Below are positions 28,695 through 39,270 of a stretch of 64,000 nucleotides of DNA, one piece after another. Under the pieces are notes generated by a model. That model saw only the letters and a list, made by a program, of their open reading frames with translations, had not been told where the DNA came from and ran no database searches. The position numbers were made by a program, and so were the translations under genes. Numbering within the stretch: position 1 is the first letter of the stretch; every line of letters begins with the position of its first letter. Source of the stretch: Bartonella sp. AR 15-3 (GTDB taxonomy: Bacteria > Pseudomonadota > Alphaproteobacteria > Rhizobiales > Rhizobiaceae); assembly GCF_002022445.1 (NCBI RefSeq), contig NZ_MUYE01000001.1, positions 1,153,501 to 1,217,500 on the forward strand, given 5' to 3'.

Positions 28695-29351
28695 CTATTC
28701 TTTGAAAGAAAATGCACGCCGAACCCCTGTAAAAAAACCACTTAAGAATTGAACATCAGGTGAATTTTTATTTGTTAGAGAATTTTTCAATGCTTTTGCA
28801 AAATCCGTTGATAAGGAGCTTATATTCTCTTGTTCTAATGTATCCTCGTTATTTATTTGTACTGGCTGCATCTTATCTTTTTTCAAAATATTGGATGTTG
28901 CATAAGATTGAGAATTCTTATTTTCTTCACAAGCCATATGTGCAAGATAGCGTACAGCTGAATTAATTGATTTGGAAGAAGATTTGCACTGTTTTATTAT
29001 TGTTTTTTGTGAACTTTCTTTTTCGTAAAGAAGAGTCTGAACTAATGTTTTAATCTGCTCTAAATCCTCAAAAAGCTTTTTTTCTTTCTGCTTCCGAGCG
29101 TAATGCTCAGCTAAAATTGCCCGACTAATTTCATTTAAATAAGATTTTAGACTATCATCTACAGAGCTCTGCTTAGCCAACTGACTATGCTTTTTTTTTA
29201 TCTGCATTTTTTTATAAACATAACGTAGCTTAGCAGAAATATCTGACATCCTTATTTCAGAAGGTGCTTGTATTTCCTGCATTTGATTAACAGTAGAAGT
29301 AAAACAATGTTTTTGCTTAACTGGCTTCAGCACATCATGTTTAATATTCAC
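28695..29351 (-). CDS. Hypothetical charged coiled-coil protein
   Basis: A 218-residue protein, rich in Lys, Ser, Glu and Gln, without signal peptide or membrane segment. Residues about 75-105 (ISRAILAEHYARKQKEKKLFEDL) look helical and coiled-coil. The C-terminus (FLSGFFTGVRRAFSFK) is a short amphipathic, aromatic and basic tail. I do not recognise the family. The C-terminal piece resembles tails of short alphaproteobacterial regulators or localisation factors, but that is only an impression. No neighbour is co-oriented closely enough to suggest a role. Confidence 0.5.
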   Translation of the reverse strand: MNIKHDVLKPVKQKHCFTSTVNQMQEIQAPSEIRMSDISAKLRYVYKKMQIKKKHSQLAKQSSVDDSLKSYLNEISRAILAEHYARKQKEKKLFEDLEQIKTLVQTLLYEKESSQKTIIKQCKSSSKSINSAVRYLAHMACEENKNSQSYATSNILKKDKMQPVQINNEDTLEQENISSLSTDFAKALKNSLTNKNSPDVQFLSGFFTGVRRAFSFKE

Positions 29352-29678
29352 AGATTTTACCTCTTACTTATATTCAATATGAATCACATTAATTAATGAA
29401 AAATGTGATCCATTTTAGTAAATAGAGCTTTAAAAATAATAAAAAAATTAAAAATAATTGTATAAGATTAAGTAGGCTAAACGTATTTTTACAATCAAAT
29501 ATAATAAATATTGAGATTAAACAAAAATTATGCGTTAAAAATAGAAAGAGAATAATACAAATAAACACAGAGAAGCTTATATAACTAAAAATAACTATGA
29601 TAAAATTCAATTTTAAATAATTTGGTTTCTTATAATGATTACTATAAACTCGTAGGCACATAAACAAAGAGGATCGTC
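29352..29678. other. Intergenic region without a gene
   Basis: About 330 bases of extreme AT richness between divergent genes. A 92-codon minus-strand frame encodes only Phe/Leu/Ile runs, as expected of AT-rich noise. It should hold the etf operon promoter. Confidence 0.4.
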
Positions 29679-30425
29679 ATGAAAATAATTGTCGCTGTCA
29701 AACGTGTTATTGATCACAATATCAAAATACGTGTTAAATCTGATAGCACAGGTGTTGATTTATCCCATGTTAAAATGTCTATGAACCCTTTTGATGAAAT
29801 CGCTGTAGAAGAAGCAATTCGACAAAAAGAAGCTGGAAAAATTTCAGAAATTATTCTTGTCTCAATTGGACCAGAAGCAGCACAAGAAACCTTACGAACA
29901 GGACTTGCAATGGGAGCAGATCGCGCTATCCTTGTAAAAACTGATGAAATACTCGAACCCTTAGCAATTGCTAAAACTTTAAAAGTTATTATTCTTGAAG
30001 AAAAACCAGATATGGTCTTTTTAGGGAAACAAGCCATTGATGATGAATGCAATCAAACTGGCCAGATGCTCGCAGGTCTTCTTGGTTGGGGACAAGCAAC
30101 TTTTGCTTCATGTTTAAATATAGAAAATGGACGAGCTCAAATCACCCGAGAAGTAGATAACGGCACACAAACTATTTGTCTTCCTCTTCCCGTGGTTATG
30201 ACTGTTGATTTGCGGCTTAATGAACCACGCTATACCTCTCTTCCTAATATTATAAAAGCTAAAAAGAAACCCATTGAGCAAAAGGATATTGCTAATCTTT
30301 GTGTTGATACGCAAAAACGCCTCACAATGCTTAGTATTGAAGAACCCCAACCCCGTCAAGCTGGTATAAAAGTAGCAAATGTTACTGAGCTTATTAATGT
30401 ACTCAAAAAAATAAATTGCATTTAA
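29679..30425 (+). CDS. etfB: Electron transfer flavoprotein beta subunit
   Basis: A 248-residue subunit that binds AMP and docks dehydrogenases. The N-terminal [33 protein letters not shown] and the recognition-loop region ([31 protein letters not shown]) are typical of group I ETF. With EtfA it carries electrons from acyl-CoA and other dehydrogenases to the ubiquinone oxidoreductase encoded two genes downstream. The etfA gene follows after 51 bases. RBS AGAGGATCG precedes the ATG. Confidence 0.96.
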   Translation: MKIIVAVKRVIDHNIKIRVKSDSTGVDLSHVKMSMNPFDEIAVEEAIRQKEAGKISEIILVSIGPEAAQETLRTGLAMGADRAILVKTDEILEPLAIAKTLKVIILEEKPDMVFLGKQAIDDECNQTGQMLAGLLGWGQATFASCLNIENGRAQITREVDNGTQTICLPLPVVMTVDLRLNEPRYTSLPNIIKAKKKPIEQKDIANLCVDTQKRLTMLSIEEPQPRQAGIKVANVTELINVLKKINCI

Positions 30426-30476
30426 AGTATGCTAACAAATAATCAAAAGTAATAATGCATAAAAGGGCAACAACTT

Positions 30477-31406
30477 ATGGCAATTCTTTTATTAGCGGAA
30501 CACAATAACCATTCCTTAGCACAAGAAACAGAAAAGGCTCTCACTGCTGCTCAATTAATTGGTAATGATATAGACATTCTCGTTTGTGGAATGAAGGTTC
30601 ATGCTATTGCTAAAAACTGTGCTCAACTGGTTGGCGTTCGGCAGGTACTTGTTGCTGAAGCTGATTATTTAGCGCATCAATTAGCCGAGCCCATGGCAGC
30701 AACAATTGTTGAACAAGCGAACGCTTATGATGTGATCATGGCGGCTTCAACAACAACTGGAAAAAATGTCATGCCACGCGTCGCTGCTCTTCTTGATCTT
30801 ATGCAAATTTCAGACATTATTGATGTTGTCGCATCTGATACCTTTAAACGGCCAATATATGCTGGTAATGCTATTGAAACCGTACGTACAAATGATCGTC
30901 AAAAAATTATAACAGTACGTACAGCTTCTTTCCCGCCAACATCCAAAGGAAATGTTGCCCCTATTAAAACAATAACACCAGCTCCTAACCCAAATCTTTC
31001 TTTCTTCGTCAAAGAAGAAACAAACAAAAGTGATCGTCCAGATCTTACTTCAGCACACATTATTGTATCAGGTGGACGAGGTCTCGGTTCGGAAGAACAG
31101 TTTAAAGCACTACTTTTGCCGCTTGCAACCAAGCTCGGAGCTGCCTTAGGGGCAAGCCGAGCAGCCGTCGATGCAGGCTATGCCCCTAATGATTGGCAAA
31201 TTGGGCAAACAGGAAAAGTGGTTGCTCCTAAACTCTATATTGCTATCGGCATCTCCGGTGCTATCCAACATCTAGCTGGAATAATGGATGCACAAACCAT
31301 TGTTGCTATTAATAATGACAAGGAGGCTCCCATTATGCATATTGCTGATTACGCCCTTGTAGGTGATCTTCATCATATTATTCCCGAACTGGAAAAAGCT
31401 TTGTAA
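30477..31406 (+). CDS. etfA: Electron transfer flavoprotein alpha subunit
   Basis: A 309-residue FAD-binding subunit. The C-terminal domain has SGGRGLGSEEQF, GASRAAVDAGYAP, QIGQTGKVVAPKLYIAIGIS and VAINNDKEAPIM, which wrap the flavin. The N-terminal domain pairs with EtfB. The gene stops 3 bases before the ETF-ubiquinone oxidoreductase start, so the trio forms a compact operon linking fatty-acid and amino-acid oxidation to the respiratory chain. Confidence 0.97.
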   Translation: MAILLLAEHNNHSLAQETEKALTAAQLIGNDIDILVCGMKVHAIAKNCAQLVGVRQVLVAEADYLAHQLAEPMAATIVEQANAYDVIMAASTTTGKNVMPRVAALLDLMQISDIIDVVASDTFKRPIYAGNAIETVRTNDRQKIITVRTASFPPTSKGNVAPIKTITPAPNPNLSFFVKEETNKSDRPDLTSAHIIVSGGRGLGSEEQFKALLLPLATKLGAALGASRAAVDAGYAPNDWQIGQTGKVVAPKLYIAIGISGAIQHLAGIMDAQTIVAINNDKEAPIMHIADYALVGDLHHIIPELEKAL

Positions 31407-31409
31407 AAC

Positions 31410-33071
31410 ATGAGTGCAGAGATACATCCCCAGCATGAAACTATAGAATGCGATATCATCATTGTAGGTGGAGGGCCAGCAGGGCTTTCTGCTGCTATCC
31501 GCTTAAAACAGATCAATCCTAAACTTTCTATTATAATACTAGAAAAAAGCATAGAAATTGGGGCGCATATTCTGTCAGGAGCAGTTATTGATCCCATTGG
31601 TATCGATATACTTTTGCCAAAATGGAAAAATGAGCAAAATCACCCTTTCACAACGCCTGTTAGTAGCGATCAGCTTTTTCTACTCACTCCCCAAAATGCC
31701 CAAATTTTTCCTAATATTCTCCGCCCTCCAGTTTTATCAAATAATGGTTGCTATATTGCTTCTCTCGGAAACGTCTGTCGTTGGCTAAGCAAAAAAGCTG
31801 AAGAATTAGGTGTTGAAATTTATCCTGGCTTTCCAGTATCCGATATTCTCTGCAATGAGCACGGAGCTGTTATTGGTGTCCTCACAGGAGATATGGGTGT
31901 TAAAAAAGATGGAACTCCTGGAACAAATTATATACCAGGAACAGCTTTATTGGCAAAATATACCTTGATTGCAGAAGGAGCACGTGGCTCCATTGCTAAG
32001 CAACTCATACAAAAATTTAATCTTAGCAAAGATAGGGAACCACAAAAATTTGGTCTCGGACTTAAAGAATTATGGGAAATTAATCCTCAAAAACACAAGC
32101 TCGGTTTAATTCAACATTTCACTGGTTGGCCATTAGATAATTATACTGGTGGTGGAGGTTTTCTTTATCACCAAGCAGAAAATTTGATTTCTGTTGGTTT
32201 TGTCGTGCATTTGGACTATAAAAACCCTTATCTCTCTCCTTTTGAAGAGTTTCAACGTTTTAAAACGCATCCTAAACTCTACGAGTTCTTTAAAGACGCA
32301 AAACGCCTTGCTTATGGTGCACGCACCATCAGTGAAGGAGGATGGCAATCTGTTCCAAAACTTACTTTTCCTGGTGGAGCACTTATTGGCTGTTCTGCCG
32401 GTTTTGTCAATGTACCCCGTATCAAAGGCTCACATAATGCTATATTATCTGGCATATTAGCGGCTGAAAAAATCGCCACAGCCCTTGCCCAAGGTCGTGC
32501 TCATGATGAAGTTACAGAAATTGAAGACCACTGGCGCAAAAGTCCTATTGGCAAAGATCTTTATACAGTACGAAATGTTAAACCACTCTGGGCAAAATAC
32601 GGTACCAAATATGGTATCATTCTAGCGGGTTTTGATTTATGGTGGCAACAATTTTTCCGTTTTTCTTTATTTAGAACACTTTCTCATGAAAAAGAAGACT
32701 ATGAATGTCTCGAACCAGAAGAAAAATTTTATCCTATTGCTTATCCTAAACCAGATGGTGTTGTAACCTTTGATCGTCTTTCTAGTGTAGCTCTTTCAAA
32801 TACACACCACGAAAAGAACCAACCTTGCCATCTCAAAGTCATTTCCATAGAAAAACAAAAAAGCTCTGAATATGCGGTCTATGGAGGTCCTTCGACACGC
32901 TACTGTCCTGCTGCTGTCTATGAATGGATAAAACATGATAATCATGAAACTTATATGATCAATGCTTCAAACTGTATACATTGCAAAACTTGTGATATAA
33001 AAGATCCTAATCAAAACATTCATTGGATCTGTCCGCAGGGAAATGAAGGGCCTGTTTATCAAAATATGTAA
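31410..33071 (+). CDS. Electron transfer flavoprotein-ubiquinone oxidoreductase
   Basis: A 553-residue membrane-associated enzyme moving electrons from reduced ETF to ubiquinone. The FAD-binding motif IIVGGGPAGLSAAIRL is at residues 17-32. The 4Fe-4S ligands are in the C-terminal NCIHCKTCDIKDP and WICPQGNEGP. Length and ends match the complete family (about 550). It is third in the etf operon. A 273-base AT-rich spacer without a gene follows, leading to the convergent flagellin gene. Confidence 0.96.
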   Translation: MSAEIHPQHETIECDIIIVGGGPAGLSAAIRLKQINPKLSIIILEKSIEIGAHILSGAVIDPIGIDILLPKWKNEQNHPFTTPVSSDQLFLLTPQNAQIFPNILRPPVLSNNGCYIASLGNVCRWLSKKAEELGVEIYPGFPVSDILCNEHGAVIGVLTGDMGVKKDGTPGTNYIPGTALLAKYTLIAEGARGSIAKQLIQKFNLSKDREPQKFGLGLKELWEINPQKHKLGLIQHFTGWPLDNYTGGGGFLYHQAENLISVGFVVHLDYKNPYLSPFEEFQRFKTHPKLYEFFKDAKRLAYGARTISEGGWQSVPKLTFPGGALIGCSAGFVNVPRIKGSHNAILSGILAAEKIATALAQGRAHDEVTEIEDHWRKSPIGKDLYTVRNVKPLWAKYGTKYGIILAGFDLWWQQFFRFSLFRTLSHEKEDYECLEPEEKFYPIAYPKPDGVVTFDRLSSVALSNTHHEKNQPCHLKVISIEKQKSSEYAVYGGPSTRYCPAAVYEWIKHDNHETYMINASNCIHCKTCDIKDPNQNIHWICPQGNEGPVYQNM

Positions 33072-33287
33072 CGAAGCATCTTTGCTACAAAATTGGATAT
33101 TATAAATTCAATCAAGAATGTATTATATTCAAAACAATTCTTAATTTAATATTGCATAATTGATGTAATCAATTCCTAAAACAAAAAGAACAACATTGTA
33201 CATTATATCTTAAAATATAAGCTTTGGATAATTACAGTAAAATTTCTTATCTAACTCATTTCATCACTTACTCTATTTGCAACAACC

Positions 33288-33314
33288 AAAAAAAGGCTAC
33301 GCAATGCATAGCCC
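33288..33314 (-). terminator. Intrinsic terminator after flagellin
   Basis: On the minus strand GGCTATGC, a 3-nt loop and GCGTAGCC form an 8-bp stem (one G-T pair) followed by seven T residues. It is about 30 bases after the flagellin stop. Confidence 0.85.
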
Positions 33315-33344
33315 TTCTACTCTACTACTGAAACTATACTCAAA

Positions 33345-34544
33345 TTAATTACGAAACAAAGCTAGAATATTCTGACTTCCTTGATTAGCTATAGAAAGAG
33401 CCTGAATCCCAAGCTGCTGCTGAACTTGCAGAGCAGCCAATTTAGCAGATTCTGCATTCATATCAGCATCAACAAGCGCACCAATACCTACTTCAATATT
33501 ATCTAGTAACTTTTTAACAAAGTTTAGCTGAATATTTACCAAATTAACAGCGGCTCCAATTTTAGAACCTGCAGTCAAAGTCACATTAACTGCATCACGT
33601 ACTGTATTCTGAACACTTGTCATGATCATACGTTGTATATCTGTATGTAACTCACCAACACCTTTTAATTCAGTAAAATCAGTCAAAGTCATACCATCAA
33701 GCACACCTTGGAATTCACCTTTTGCTTTATCATATGCTTCCTGACCGTCTTCGACAGCCTTTTTAGCAGTTTCTACAGCTTCTTTAGCTTTGTCTACAAT
33801 TTCCTTAGCAGCTTCATCTTCAGGACTCTCACCATACTTAGCTACTGCCTTAGCATAATCAGCTTCTGCCTTCCTTAAAGTATCTTCTAGTTCCTTATAT
33901 GTAGCATGCGCAGTACTGAATTCCTCAATACCCTTCGCAACTACATCTTCTGCATCCTCTCCTTTACTGCTGCCAAAGATACCTCCCAAGACACCTTGAG
34001 ACATATCAATCGCACCATCAGGACCAATAACACCAAAGTTCAATTCTGGGCCACCAACATCAATCATATCAACATAAACAGCTGTACCTTCACGACGATA
34101 CCCTGCTGCCATACCAACAGTCTGACCTCCATTGGAGAGAATATTTTTTCCACCAAAAGAAGCGGATTGAACTGCATTAGAAATATTTCTCATATTTCCT
34201 AGAATGGAGTCTTGAATCTTAGCAATGTCATCGCTTCCTTTTTCACGAGCAGAAACCATTGATTTTTGGATATCATCAAGAGCTTCTTTTGTAAGACCAA
34301 TTGCCGTATCAGCAATACCAACCTGTTCCTTACCTAAGTTAATTGCATCCACAATAGCACTCATTGTGTTGCTGTCATGTCTCATCATTGATGAAATTGA
34401 CCAATATGCAGTATTGTCAGAAGCATTATTGATACGCAAACCTGTCGAAACACGATCTTTCGACCGATCTAAATTAGCATCAATGTTACGTAAAGTTTGC
34501 AATGCAGTTATTGCGGATTTATTTGTAAGTAAACTTGTACCCAT
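33345..34544 (-). CDS. Flagellin, with a helical charged central domain
   Basis: A 399-residue flagellin. The N-terminal D0/D1 helices (residues 1-130; MGTSLLTNKSAITALQTLR, RVSTGLRINNASDNTAYWSI) and C-terminal D1/D0 helices (about 300-399; ALQVQQQLGIQALSIANQGS, ending FRN) are complete. The surface-exposed middle contains an unusual 90-residue stretch (about 194-285) rich in Ala, Lys and Glu, predicted helical. The TLR5-contact region of enteric flagellins is changed (DDIQKSMVSA here), as in other alphaproteobacteria. RBS AGGGAC precedes the ATG. The gene stands alone; the rest of the flagellar cluster is not in the window. Confidence 0.93.
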   Translation of the reverse strand: MGTSLLTNKSAITALQTLRNIDANLDRSKDRVSTGLRINNASDNTAYWSISSMMRHDSNTMSAIVDAINLGKEQVGIADTAIGLTKEALDDIQKSMVSAREKGSDDIAKIQDSILGNMRNISNAVQSASFGGKNILSNGGQTVGMAAGYRREGTAVYVDMIDVGGPELNFGVIGPDGAIDMSQGVLGGIFGSSKGEDAEDVVAKGIEEFSTAHATYKELEDTLRKAEADYAKAVAKYGESPEDEAAKEIVDKAKEAVETAKKAVEDGQEAYDKAKGEFQGVLDGMTLTDFTELKGVGELHTDIQRMIMTSVQNTVRDAVNVTLTAGSKIGAAVNLVNIQLNFVKKLLDNIEVGIGALVDADMNAESAKLAALQVQQQLGIQALSIANQGSQNILALFRN

Positions 34545-34691
34545 AATATCGTCCCTATAACGAAAAAATAAAAAAGGGACATGCTGTTCTACGCAGCGAA
34601 TGATAGAGCGACATCATGCCTATTGAATAAAATTGAATTCAACCTATCACTGGAGCCACGATATCAAATAAAAAATGATTAATCAAGTTTT

Positions 34692-35486
34692 TTATTCAGT
34701 CTGTGGATAAACCTTTATTTTTTGCAAAGTTTTCTCAAGAGCCATTGTTAAAGCACGTTGCCCACCTTGATGAGAAAAGCAGTCTGATAAAAATTCATTG
34801 GTGCCTCCTTTCGTCGAAAATTCTCTTTCAAAAGAAGAAAAATTAACAGCTGTTGAATGACTGGCTTCTGTCTCCTTGCGCATTTCATCGGAAAGATTAC
34901 CAAACATCATAGCAAGAAAATTTCTTGAATAAATTGGATCTAATCCCTTGTTGACCAACCACTGATATGCTGTTTCTATAAAATTAAAATAAACCCCCAT
35001 CAATGAACCAGCCGTCATGAAAAGATTAAACTGATCTTCTTCATTAAGAATGACTACACCCCCCAATGCATTAAACATCGTACGTAAAAATGGATGATCC
35101 GGATAGATTGGTGTTATATTTTTGCATTCTGCAATAAAAGGCAGTGGAACAGCGCGATAAACTTTATGGTCGATCCATCCCTCAATTTCTACCGTTGGTG
35201 CCATTGCAAGAACAGAAACAACAAGCTGATCCGAACGAAAAGAAAGAGAACGCAATACCTCTTCTGCAATTTGATTGGGCAAACACAGAAAAACACAATC
35301 ACTCACGTCCAATAATTTTTGGTTATTTTCCGCAATGGTGACCTTTTCATATACACGCGCAAGATGCTCTGCCCTCTGTGCATTACGCGGAGAAATGATA
35401 ATTGACTGTACATCAAAAGTGCTGGCCATTAAACCATCCACCATTGCAGCACTAATTTTACCAGTTCCAAGAAAACCAATTCTCAT
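34692..35486 (-). CDS. Pyrroline-5-carboxylate reductase-like NAD(P)-binding protein
   Basis: A 264-residue protein with the ProC layout: Rossmann motif GFLGTGKISAAMVDGL at the N-terminus, CVFLCLPNQIAEEVL, and a C-terminal helical dimerisation domain (TKGGTNEFLSDCFSHQGG). Classical ProC reduces pyrroline-5-carboxylate to proline. This member lacks the canonical proline-binding TxxGGTTxxgl wording (here STKGGTNEF), so it may be a ProC-like reductase of another imino or keto substrate. It stands alone on the minus strand. Confidence 0.75.
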   Translation of the reverse strand: MRIGFLGTGKISAAMVDGLMASTFDVQSIIISPRNAQRAEHLARVYEKVTIAENNQKLLDVSDCVFLCLPNQIAEEVLRSLSFRSDQLVVSVLAMAPTVEIEGWIDHKVYRAVPLPFIAECKNITPIYPDHPFLRTMFNALGGVVILNEEDQFNLFMTAGSLMGVYFNFIETAYQWLVNKGLDPIYSRNFLAMMFGNLSDEMRKETEASHSTAVNFSSFEREFSTKGGTNEFLSDCFSHQGGQRALTMALEKTLQKIKVYPQTE

Positions 35487-35750
35487 TTCTACTTCTCATC
35501 CCCATCATCATAAATAAAGCTTATTACTCTAAATAGTAACACAAAGCTCTCCAAAAAAACATTTTTTATAAATTTTGTTCTGTAAAAATCTCTATAGCTT
35601 AGTCCTAACATTATAGCATAATAAAAAAACAAATATTCGCTTTTTCTGTTTTTATCTTTAAAAATCTTTTATCTTCATATACGCTATGGATAGCGCGCGC
35701 TTATCAGATAGGCACGCATATAAATAAAAATCGCTTTAGCTCGCTCTGTT

Positions 35751-35996
35751 TCATTTAATATAATAGCTGATAGAAGCAGCAACAGATAAAATGGCAAGAA
35801 TAATCATTCCTAAATAAATTTTAGGTTTATCTAATAAAATTGGGAAAGCAGAAAACCAACCAATAATAGCCGCTAATAATGCAAATAAAAAACCGGGTTT
35901 ATTCATAGTCACAATATGCACTGCCATTAAACCACTAATAATCAGCATTCCAAAAACAATTAGTAATCCTGCTGCAAGCTTTTCATAATCATCCAT
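35751..35996 (-). CDS. Small membrane protein
   Basis: An 81-residue protein with three hydrophobic segments (about 8-28, 33-52 and 60-78). AGGAAA precedes the ATG at good distance, and the sequence is not the biased Phe/Ile noise seen in other short frames here. I do not recognise a family. Probably an inner-membrane protein of unknown function, downstream of yraN on the same strand but separated by about 90 bases. Confidence 0.55.
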   Translation of the reverse strand: MDDYEKLAAGLLIVFGMLIISGLMAVHIVTMNKPGFLFALLAAIIGWFSAFPILLDKPKIYLGMIILAILSVAASISYYIK

Positions 35997-36089
35997 ATTT
36001 TTTCCTCATCTTGATAAAATATCTCCTCTTCTCTCTCAATCTATGCGCATACAAGACAAAATATCTTTAGCCACTAGGGTGAAATATGT

Positions 36090-36461
36090 TTATTGATAAG
36101 GCTCAAAAAATGCCGGAATATGCTGAGGCCAACACCATGGTAAAATTGCAATCAAATCAAACCGCACACATAAAAGGGAACGATCCTTTTGTTGAGCAAG
36201 CCAAATATCAGCTGTTGCCTCAATACGTTTTTCACTTGTTCGACAAACAGCAGTCATTGCTTCTGCCAATGTTGAACGTGCTTTTACTTCAACAATTAAA
36301 ACAAGATTCCCACGTCTTGCTATTAAATCAATTTCACCACATTTTGTTTTAAAACGCCTTTTAACAATACGAAACCCTTTCAAACGCAACCACCAAGCTG
36401 CCCACCTTTCCGCACGAAGACCCCGATAAAAAGAGACTTGCTTACGTTTTTTTTGCTTCAT
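36090..36461 (-). CDS. YraN/UPF0102-family endonuclease-like protein
   Basis: A 123-residue protein of the YraN family, a restriction-endonuclease-like fold. Visible marks are [20 protein letters not shown], then [24 protein letters not shown], which contains the E-x-D ... E-x-K metal-binding core. The family often sits beside rsmI, as here, with a 20-base overlap. Its biological role is not established. Confidence 0.88.
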   Translation of the reverse strand: MKQKKRKQVSFYRGLRAERWAAWWLRLKGFRIVKRRFKTKCGEIDLIARRGNLVLIVEVKARSTLAEAMTAVCRTSEKRIEATADIWLAQQKDRSLLCVRFDLIAILPWCWPQHIPAFFEPYQ

Positions 36462-37350
36462 CTCTTCTTCCCTTTAAAAGAGTTAAACGCTGAAAAAGTT
36501 CCTGTTTTTTACATCCTGTTTTCTTTGCAGCTAAAGCAGCTGCTTTAGATGCAGGATAAACACTTGCTAACTCTAGCAATATCTTATTAATCTCATGAGA
36601 GCCTATTGCCTCGAAAGAATTGATTTCTTCTCTAACTAGTACAACAATTTCCCCACGAATACGGTCTTTTTTTTGATAATTTTCAACTAAACTTCCTAAA
36701 GTAGAAACATCCACTGTTTCAAACTTCTTGGTTAATTCGCGACATATTGCCGCCGGACGATCAGCTGTAAAAATAGTAACCATATCTTGTAAAGCTTCTA
36801 CAAGACGATGGGGAGATTCATAAAAAACTAAAGTTGCAGGAACAGCCTTTAATTGTTCTAACTGCTTCCGACGTTGCGCTTTTTTCGCGCTCAAGAAACC
36901 TACAAAGAAAAAACTGTCCGTAGGGAGACCTGTCGTTACAATAGCTGCTAAAAAAGCTGATGCACCAGGAATCGGGATAATTTTATGACCTGCTTTCCGT
37001 GCTTCTTCTACCAATCTAAATCCAGGATCAGAAATAAGAGGAGTTCCAGCATCTGATACAAGTGCCACTGTTTTATTTTCTGCCAACGCTGCTAACAACA
37101 TCAATCGTGCTTTTTGTGCATTATGTTCATGATAAAGAAAGAGTTTTCTCCGAATACCATAATGATCCAATAAAACACGCGTTACTCGCGTATCCTCACA
37201 AGCTAAAATATCAACTCCTGCAAGCACTTGTAAAGCACGAATAGTTATATCTGCTAGATTGCCAATAGGAGTTGCTACCAAATAAAGCCCTAATTCTATA
37301 ACAGGTGCAGAATAAGCGTGAGCACCTATAAAATACGTTTTTTCACTCAT
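36442..37350 (-). CDS. rsmI: 16S rRNA (cytidine-1402-2'-O)-methyltransferase RsmI
   Basis: A 302-residue tetrapyrrole-methylase-fold enzyme that methylates the ribose of C1402 in the decoding centre, using S-adenosylmethionine. Marks are [17 protein letters not shown] (24-40), EDTR (52-55), [13 protein letters not shown] (98-110) and [16 protein letters not shown]. The start overlaps nothing upstream. Its end overlaps yraN by 20 bases, so the two form an operon. Confidence 0.95.
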   Translation of the reverse strand: MSEKTYFIGAHAYSAPVIELGLYLVATPIGNLADITIRALQVLAGVDILACEDTRVTRVLLDHYGIRRKLFLYHEHNAQKARLMLLAALAENKTVALVSDAGTPLISDPGFRLVEEARKAGHKIIPIPGASAFLAAIVTTGLPTDSFFFVGFLSAKKAQRRKQLEQLKAVPATLVFYESPHRLVEALQDMVTIFTADRPAAICRELTKKFETVDVSTLGSLVENYQKKDRIRGEIVVLVREEINSFEAIGSHEINKILLELASVYPASKAAALAAKKTGCKKQELFQRLTLLKGRRDEAKKT

Positions 37351-37404
37351 GCTCTTTCTTTATCCTAGGTGTTCTCTTTTTCTACAAGATTACATCCATA
37401 ACCT

Positions 37405-38106
37405 TCACTGATGATGATCGGCCATTTCTGCCAAAATCGCTTTTGCTGCAGCTAAGGGATTGACCGCTTGAATAATCGGTCGTGCTACTACAAGATGGCT
37501 TGCACCAGCATCTAATGCTTCCTTTGGGGTCATCACTCGTTTTTGATCACCTCTATCACTTCCTGTAGGACGAATCCCTGGCGTTACTAAGGCCATATCA
37601 GTTCCAATAATCTTCCGCAAATTAGCTGCTTCACGGGCTGATGCAACAATTCCACCCATTCCTGCTTCTCGAGCTTGTTCAGCCCTTTTAACTGTTAAAT
37701 CCGCTAAGTTCTCTCTATAACCGGCATTTTTCAGATCAACTTCATCCATTGATGTCAATACCGTCACCCCCAACAAACATAAGTCGCTTCCTTGAGCAGC
37801 AGCAACAGCTGCTTGCATCGCTGTTGGATAAGCATGGATCGTTAGCATTGAAACACCCAATTTTGCAATATTCTCTACAGCTCTCGCAATCGTATGATCA
37901 ATATCTAATAGTTTCATATCAAAAAATACTTTTTTTCGCGCCTGAATAAGATCTCTAATGAATTCGATTCCTCCGGAAAAAACAAATTGATAACCAATTT
38001 TATAAAAACTGATATAATCACCTAATTGTATAACTATTTTTTCTGCTTGCTTCATATCTGGAACATCTAATCCAACAATAAGACGTCCACTCATTGCCGC
38101 TCCCAT
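37405..38106 (-). CDS. pyrF: Orotidine-5'-phosphate decarboxylase
   Basis: A 233-residue TIM-barrel enzyme making UMP from OMP. The catalytic DxKxxD array is D63, K65 and D68 in [23 protein letters not shown] and the phosphate-binding [13 protein letters not shown] are present. A start at residue 5 ([10 protein letters not shown]) is also reasonable. It is followed by rsmI-yraN on the same strand and preceded by mrp 64 bases away. Confidence 0.95.
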   Translation of the reverse strand: MGAAMSGRLIVGLDVPDMKQAEKIVIQLGDYISFYKIGYQFVFSGGIEFIRDLIQARKKVFFDMKLLDIDHTIARAVENIAKLGVSMLTIHAYPTAMQAAVAAAQGSDLCLLGVTVLTSMDEVDLKNAGYRENLADLTVKRAEQAREAGMGGIVASAREAANLRKIIGTDMALVTPGIRPTGSDRGDQKRVMTPKEALDAGASHLVVARPIIQAVNPLAAAKAILAEMADHHQ

Positions 38107-38170
38107 AAAAATACTCCCTTAAATTTCATGATCATTTGATCTCAACGAACCATACGAAAAAAATAAAAAT

Positions 38171-39270
38171 TCAAGAAAGTTTATTTTTCATCTGTTGAAT
38201 CATTGTACGATAAAGGTTGGCATACTCCCCTTCAGGATCAGCAACAAAAATTGGTACACCATCATCTGAAGAAGACCGTAAAATTGCATCAAGTGGCATT
38301 TCGGCCAAGAAAGGAATTCCCCGACTTTCTGCTTCTGATCGCACTCCACCATAACCAAAAATATCATAGCGTCTTCCAGTATCAGGAGCAATAAAATAAC
38401 TCATATTCTCAACAAGCCCCAAAATAGGAACTTCAACTTTCATAAACATTTCTATTGCCTTACGTGCATCAACCAAAGCAAGATCTTGTGGTGTAGAAAC
38501 AATCAATGCACCTGTTAACTGAACCTGCTGAACAAGTGTTAATTGCGTATCTCCTGTCCCTGGCGGCATATCAACCACCAAAACATCAAGAGGTCCCCAT
38601 AAAACATCTCTAAGTAATTGAGTTACCGCAGCCATTACCATAGGACCACGCCAGACTATCGGTTTTTCCTCTTCAATCAAAAAACCCATCGACATTAATT
38701 TGAGACCAAATTTTTCAAGAGGTTGTAGCTTTTTACCATTAACTATTCTTGTTCTTTGATTAATAAGTCCTATCAAACGTGGTAGAGATGGACCATAAAT
38801 ATCTGCATCCATTAAACCCGTTTTAAAGCCAGCATCTTGTAGAGCTAATGCAATATTTATCGCCATTATAGATTTACCAACCCCCCTTTTCCAGAAGCAA
38901 CTGCAAGAACATGTCGCACACCTTCTACTGGTGTCTTCATGAGTAAAGCACCACCTCCTTTACGTTTTGGTGTATAAACAGTTGTATTTTTATTTACATG
39001 AGAAGAAAACACCCTCGGTTTTTTTTCTGCCGTAAGCGTAACCATAACGGCTTTAACTCCTTCTATGGCAGACACAACTTCTTCAGCAGCACAACGCAAT
39101 GGTTCAAATTCCTGCACACATCCATCAGGAACAGTAATTGAAAAGAAAACCTTTCCATCAGCAATAAATATTTCTGAAAGAAGCCCTAGTGATACAATAT
39201 CATTCTCAAAACTAGGACTTTTAACTTTATGTAGTTCTTGACGGATAGCCTCGCGTGTAATAGAACCCAC
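38171..39270 (-). pseudogene. mrp: Mrp/ApbC iron-sulfur carrier ATPase, frameshifted
   Basis: Two minus-strand frames together give a full Mrp/NBP35-type protein. The first (39270-38866) holds the MIP18/DUF59 domain and ends VLAVASGKGGLVNL, breaking inside the Walker A loop. The second resumes AINIALALQDAGF, DADIYGPSLPRL, VWRGPMV and DMPPGTGDTQLTL. One missing G in the run of six at 38881-38886 explains it; seven would restore SGKGGVGKS. The protein loads Fe-S clusters onto targets and is normally conserved. An assembly error in the homopolymer is plausible; a true loss cannot be excluded. Confidence 0.9.

Noticed and set aside
29389..29667. 92-codon minus-strand frame rich in Phe, Leu and Ile
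   Set aside because: Composition is that of AT-rich noise, no ribosome site, and it occupies the etfB promoter region.
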